Assembly (NCBI GenBank): GCA_029990175.1
Contig: JARKIP010000010.1
Coordinates: forward strand, 49,346,001 to 49,410,000
Direction of reading: 5' to 3'
Source of the DNA: Petunia secreta
Lineage: Eukaryota; Streptophyta; Magnoliopsida; Solanales; Solanaceae
DNA length: 64,000 nt
Numbering within the stretch: the stretch's first letter is position 1; each line of letters opens with the position of its first letter. Below the pieces are notes generated by a model that made no database searches, was not told where the DNA came from, and worked only from the letters and a program-made list of their open reading frames with translations. The position numbers and the translations under genes are program-made. This document shows, in pieces, positions 60,193-64,000 of this stretch.

Positions 60193-60667
60193 TGTGGGCA
60201 AAAATACGCCACCTATCATTACGGGGATACGAGTCCAGCTGGCAAGACTAGACTTAGCTAACAAGTCATCGGGGCAAAGGATACACGCCTGCTCCTCAAG
60301 CTACGACCGCTCAGCCAGTATAGGCGTAGGATGCAAGGTATACATTCCAATGCCTTAGGGTTTACAGTCTCCTAGTTAGGGTTTAAATATATCGTCGCCT
60401 TGAGTATACATGCATACGACATTATTAGTCTTTGTATTTAACCATGATTAGGACTGGGTAAATTATAGCTATTAATACCCCCTACCATTGTATTATACAT
60501 CAAGCGATTCATTCTAAATCCGGCTATTCTCCAGGAATAATGCTATTTACTTTCTTATCTACTTTTTCTCTCTATTTCATATATTTTCCTTCATATTTAC
60601 CATATTGCTTGTGACCCTCTTACAAATTTAATTGTTTAACTTAGATGACCAACTTTAGGCATAAACA
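60193..60667 (+). repeat. Tat2 5' LTR, 475 bp
   Basis: It starts tgtgggcaaaaatacgcc, ends gcataaaca, and is collinear with the Tat1 5' LTR (16694-17178). The exact start could be 60191 or 60193, because the flank reads gttgtgtggg. Confidence 0.85.
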
Positions 60668-60670
60668 GTT

Positions 60671-60687
60671 TGACGCCCACCGTGGGG
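60671..60687 (+). other. Tat2 primer-binding site
   Basis: tgacgcccaccgtgggg, three bases after the LTR. The usual tgg start is tga here. Confidence 0.7.
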
Positions 60688-60720
60688 CCCAGGCAATTGT
60701 AGATTTTTACGAAGGGAATA

Positions 60721-61330
60721 ATGAAGCTATGCCGGACGATAACAACGATTTCTCCCAGAACGTCGCAATCAAGATCTGACAGACGGCTCGTAACTCGGCC
60801 AACATGGTTGAAACTATTACCAGATATCAAAAGTCAGTGTTTGATTGTTCGCTATTGAGGCCTGCATCCCATCAAGAATCCGCGCCCTATAGCTACCCCC
60901 TCAAAGTAATGGCTAAAGACTAGGGTGCCCTGCAGTTCTTAAGCACGATATTTAGGGGGCCTTGGGTTTTATAGTGAATGGGCCAGAACCATCATGGATT
61001 GTGAATCTCACCGGGAGGTGACCAAGAAGCCCCGTATCAATGCCATTGAATTCGATGATAGAGATACACAGCAGGTCTTATACCCGCACGATCATTACCC
61101 TAAGGGTGCATGACGCTCAGGTCAAGCATGTGCTGGTTGATCTAGGCAGCGCTGTGAATATTATCCACTGGGAAGCCGTCTGCTAGATGGACGTACAGCA
61201 CCACATGATTCCCAGCCCATACACGATAACCAGCTTCAACAGCTCTAGTGAGAGGTCCGTGGGTGAAGTGCGCATGCCAGTACCTTCCCAGGGTAATGAA
61301 GATAACGTCTTTCTAGCTGATGACATGCGA
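60721..61330 (+). pseudogene. Tat2 shortened gag and protease, broken
   Basis: A short gag start (from the ATG at 60721, near MPDDNNDFSQN) soon meets stops. 61010-61070 gives the REVTKKPRINAIEFDD region and 61128-61170 the protease site as LVDLGSAVNII. The active-site Ser is Leu, so the protease is probably inactive. The same large part of gag is absent as in Tat1. Confidence 0.65.
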
Positions 61331-61379
61331 TCTCTCAAATAACTTAATCTTGGAAAGACCCTAGATTCACGAAATAAGC

Positions 61380-62700
61380 ACAGTGCCGTCTACACTTCAT
61401 CAAGTCCTAAAGTACCCTACTCCTGGAAAGTGAGAGATATTCGAGGGGAGCAGAAGTTTCCCAAAAGTTGCTATGTGGATGTTGTGACATGCACAGTAAA
61501 GAATGAGGTAGAGAGCCAGCGGAAGATGTTGGACAAATTTTTCGGGCCTTGCCTAGTTACCAGCATACCATTCGAGTCTCGAGGGTACGAAGGAGGTGGA
61601 ACCTGAGAGCCAACCGTCACACCCCGAGACTCAGATGATAAAGAGAATACCACCAAGGCCAATATCGACAACCTCAACCCAGTAATCTTCGGCGAGAGGT
61701 TCTCAGATAAGAAATACTACATGGAAGCCAAACTCTCGGCCGAAACCAAGCAAGAATTTTCCATATTCCTGCGCCCTCAGTCAGGCACGTTCTCCTGGAC
61801 ACACATCGACATGCCTAGAATCTCAATTAGCGTCATCACGCAAAATTTAAATGTCGACCCAAACTTCAATGCTCGGTCATGCAAAAAGAACGACCGATCA
61901 ACTATGAAAGGGGGCTGACAGTCCATGAAGAGGTGGAGAAGCTGTTGAACAACGAATCCATTCGCAACTTCCAATACCCTAAATCATTCCCCAAGGACTC
62001 CTTCTCGCTGCCTAACATCGATCAGCTCATCAATTAAACGGTAGGCCACGAAGCTCTCAGCTTCTTGGACGCGTGCTCATGATACAATCAGATCCTCATA
62101 ACTTGGATGACCAAGAGAAAACCTCTTTCATCACAAACAGGGGACTTATAGTTACCGAGTAATGCCTTTTGGTTTGAATAATGCAGAAGCAACTTATCAG
62201 AGACTGATGAACCATGTTCAAGGAGCAGATCAGAAAAACTATGGAGGTTTACATTGACGAAATGCTGGTCAAATATGAATACACCAAAAGCCACATCTGA
62301 CACTTGGAAATAGCATTCGACATCTTGGACAAGTTTGGTATGAAGCTTAATCCAGAAAAGTGCGCCTTTGGCGTATCCTAAGGAATGTTTCTCGGGTTCA
62401 TCGTATCTAACAGAGGCATAGAGGAAAACCTCGCCAAGATCGAAGCAATCGTGGCCATACCAGAGGTGCTGCAGAGCAAAGTGGAGGTGAAGAGGCTCAA
62501 CAGTCGAATAGCCGCGCTCAGCCGATTTATCTCACGATTTTCGGAGAGGTATCACCAGTTCGTTAATGTCCTGAAGAAGAATAATAGTTTCTAATAGATG
62601 GAGAAATGTATTCAGGCACTCCAAGAGCTGAAGCAGTTTCTTGCTAATCCTCTATTGTTAACCAAGCCATGAGAGAGAGAGAGAGAGAGTCGTTGTTGCT
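61380..62700 (+). pseudogene. Tat2 reverse transcriptase, broken
   Basis: Fragments in several frames. 61721-61918 holds the linker (SWTHIDMPRIS, NLNVDPNFNARS). From 61920 come stops, then PFGLNNAEATYQRLM at about 62164-62210. The active site reads YIDE instead of YIDD near 62250. Then LDKFGMKLNPEKCAFG, and LNSRIAALSRFISRF in 62385-62594. A (GA)n tract at 62671-62689 has expanded inside the coding region. Confidence 0.75.
62671..62689. repeat. (GA)n microsatellite in Tat2 pol
   Basis: About nine ga units where Tat1 has cgcgagggagaacc (near 53976). It disturbs the reading frame. Confidence 0.85.
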
Positions 62701-62832
62701 ATACCTCGTGGTGTCTATAGTTGTTATGAGTACAGTTCTTGTACGAGAGGAAAAGGGGTTGAAATCTCCAATATACCAAGTCAGCAAATCTCTCTTGAGC
62801 GCTGAAACCCGCTATCAGCATTTGGAAAACTT

Positions 62833-63522
62833 GTGCTCGCATTAGTGATGGCAGCAAGGAAATTACGACCATACTTTCAGAGTCATACGATCATCGTAGT
62901 CTCCTCTTTCCCTTTGTGGACCATCTTACACAAACACGAGCTCTCGGGTAGGCTAGAAAAGTGGGCCGTAGAGTTAGGAGAGTACGATATCGTGTATCAG
63001 CCACACACGGCCATCAAGTCACAAGTCCTTGCAGACTTCATTGCTTACTTTATTTCTGAAATGATGTCGAAGGCTGAAGTTGAATACAAGATAATAGAAG
63101 CCGTTACCCTCAGAGAATGGGTAATCCACACCGATGGGGGTTCGAATGTCAAAGGAGCCGGTCTCGGTTTCATGATTAAATCCCCGACCATGAATATATT
63201 TCAGAAGGCTGTCAGTTACCTACCAATCACAAATAATGAAGCCGTAATTCAAGCACTTGAATTAGCCTCCATATTGAGGGTCGGGGAGATCAGTCTCTTT
63301 AGTGATTCTCAGCTAGTGGTCAACCAAATAAACGGAGCCTTCGCCGCCAAAGATGCTCATATGCAGGAGCACCTGGCCAGGGTGGAGAAGCACTTGAAAA
63401 ATTTTCAAAAGTGGAAGGTCGATCAAGTACTAAGAGAAGAAAATACAGAGGCTGATACCCTAACCAATCTAGCAGACGCTGCAAATATGAATGCAGGCAG
63501 CTCGGGAACTGTTATGAATTAA
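62833..63522 (+). CDS. Tat2 RNase H and archaeal-type RNase H, open 229-codon segment
   Basis: An internal part of pol, so the first Met is not a true start. Residues 1-75 are the end of the ordinary RNase H and connection (ALVMAARKLRPYF, LEKWAVELGEYDIVY). From about residue 97 a second RNase H follows with all four acidic positions: HTDGGSN, NNEAVIQALELA, FSDSQLVVNQI and EENTEADTL. This archaeal-type RNase H is characteristic of Tat elements and could restore RNA cleavage in replication. The segment is free of stops although its flanks are broken. Confidence 0.85.
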   Translation: MLALVMAARKLRPYFQSHTIIVVSSFPLWTILHKHELSGRLEKWAVELGEYDIVYQPHTAIKSQVLADFIAYFISEMMSKAEVEYKIIEAVTLREWVIHTDGGSNVKGAGLGFMIKSPTMNIFQKAVSYLPITNNEAVIQALELASILRVGEISLFSDSQLVVNQINGAFAAKDAHMQEHLARVEKHLKNFQKWKVDQVLREENTEADTLTNLADAANMNAGSSGTVMN

Positions 63523-64000
63523 CCTACGCGGACATCAAGCGCCATGAGGTTATTGTTACGGGACTTGTCTGGGATTGGTGACGCCCAATCATCGAATGCT
63601 TGAACAAGGGAATACTCCCAGAAGACAGGAAAGAAAGCAGGAGGCTTAGAGTTCAAGCGGCTCGATATTGCCTGATCAACGGAGAGTTGTACTGCCGAAT
63701 GTTCAGCGGCCCTTTGGCTAAAAGTTTAGGGCCATCGCAAGTTGACTAAATATAAAGAGAAATCCACGAAGGGAAATGCGGGAATAACTCTGGTGGAAGG
63801 CCTTTAGCTCGGAAGATAATAAGGGTGGGCTATTTTTGTCCATGAATGGAAGACGATGCGAGAAAATTTGTTAGAGCATGCGACACTTGCCAGAGATTCT
63901 CCCACGTACTTCATCAGCCAGCAGAGCTTTTACATTCAGTAATAGCTCTATTACTTTCATGAAATAGGGATGGATATCGTAGGGCCCATGCCCAAAGTGC
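63523..64000 (+). pseudogene. Tat2 integrase N-terminal part, truncated by window end
   Basis: Readable in pieces: the linker (CLINGELYCRMFSGPL), the zinc-binding region with ACDTCQRFSHV near 63880-63910, and the core start GMDIVGPMPK at the window edge, which contains the first catalytic Asp. In-frame stops occur (for example at about 63747). The rest is outside the window. Confidence 0.7.

Larger units (their letters stand above)
60193..64000 (+). mobile_element. Tat2: second Tat-lineage element, 5' part, runs off the window
   Basis: It has an LTR (60193-60667), primer site, shortened gag, protease, broken reverse transcriptase, RNase H plus an archaeal-type RNase H, and the start of integrase, all on +. 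The order and the extra RNase H are marks of the Tat lineage. It begins inside the Tat1 3' LTR, so it is probably a nested insertion. Its 3' end is not in the window. Confidence 0.85.

Overview
This is plant nuclear DNA, most likely from a eudicot of the nightshade family (Solanaceae). The family is inferred from the look of the SINEs, Athila and Tat/Gypsy elements, not from a search. Two host genes with introns lie in the first 16 kb. The remaining 47 kb is a stack of LTR retrotransposons inserted into one another. I found no prokaryotic features, rRNA, tRNA gene or CRISPR array.

Bases 1-16,700 are gene-bearing euchromatin with small DNA transposons. In order they hold: a near-perfect 1.05-kb foldback (1-1052); a 260-bp MITE touching it (1051-1310); a hAT-like element with a perfect 8-bp target duplication (1513-2344); a Stowaway MITE (3804-4084); a five-exon SPEAR/TIE-type transcriptional co-repressor gene on + (6186-8067); SINE remnants (about 8486-9005); a seven-exon NCL-type Na+/Ca2+ exchanger gene with EF-hands on - (15634-9784); and, upstream of NCL, a SINE with a 14-bp target duplication (16222-16363) next to a Tourist-like MITE (16384-16630). 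Both genes were reconstructed exon by exon with GT-AG junctions in phase, including one NCL exon (12757-12576) that lies in no long ORF. They look intact.

Bases 16,694-64,000 are nested retrotransposons. The outer one is an internally deleted Tat-type Ty3/Gypsy element (Tat1, +). It is split by four insertions: (a) an 11.1-kb element on - without recognisable coding capacity (17677-28805, target duplication accat), carrying a 53-bp minisatellite; (b) an Athila element on - (29652-53161, acagt), itself split by (c) a young Tekay/Del-like chromovirus on - (33862-44824, ccccc), whose LTRs differ by only about 1-1.5 % by eye; (d) a 3.7-kb solo LTR (54418-58144, tctac). A second Tat element (Tat2) starts inside Tat1's 3' LTR at about 60193 and runs off the window. 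Four matching 5-bp target duplications fix the order of events. LTR divergence fits it, with the inner Tekay younger than the Athila around it.

No element looks able to move by itself from what is visible. Tekay has three frame breaks, one at the reverse-transcriptase active site. Athila is full of stop codons, mostly TAG. Both Tat copies have lost most of gag and carry a changed reverse-transcriptase active site. I do not see a clearly new biological system. The most unusual items are the long foldback at the left edge, the coding-less element with a minisatellite open in all three forward frames, and a gag-deleted Tat family seen twice.
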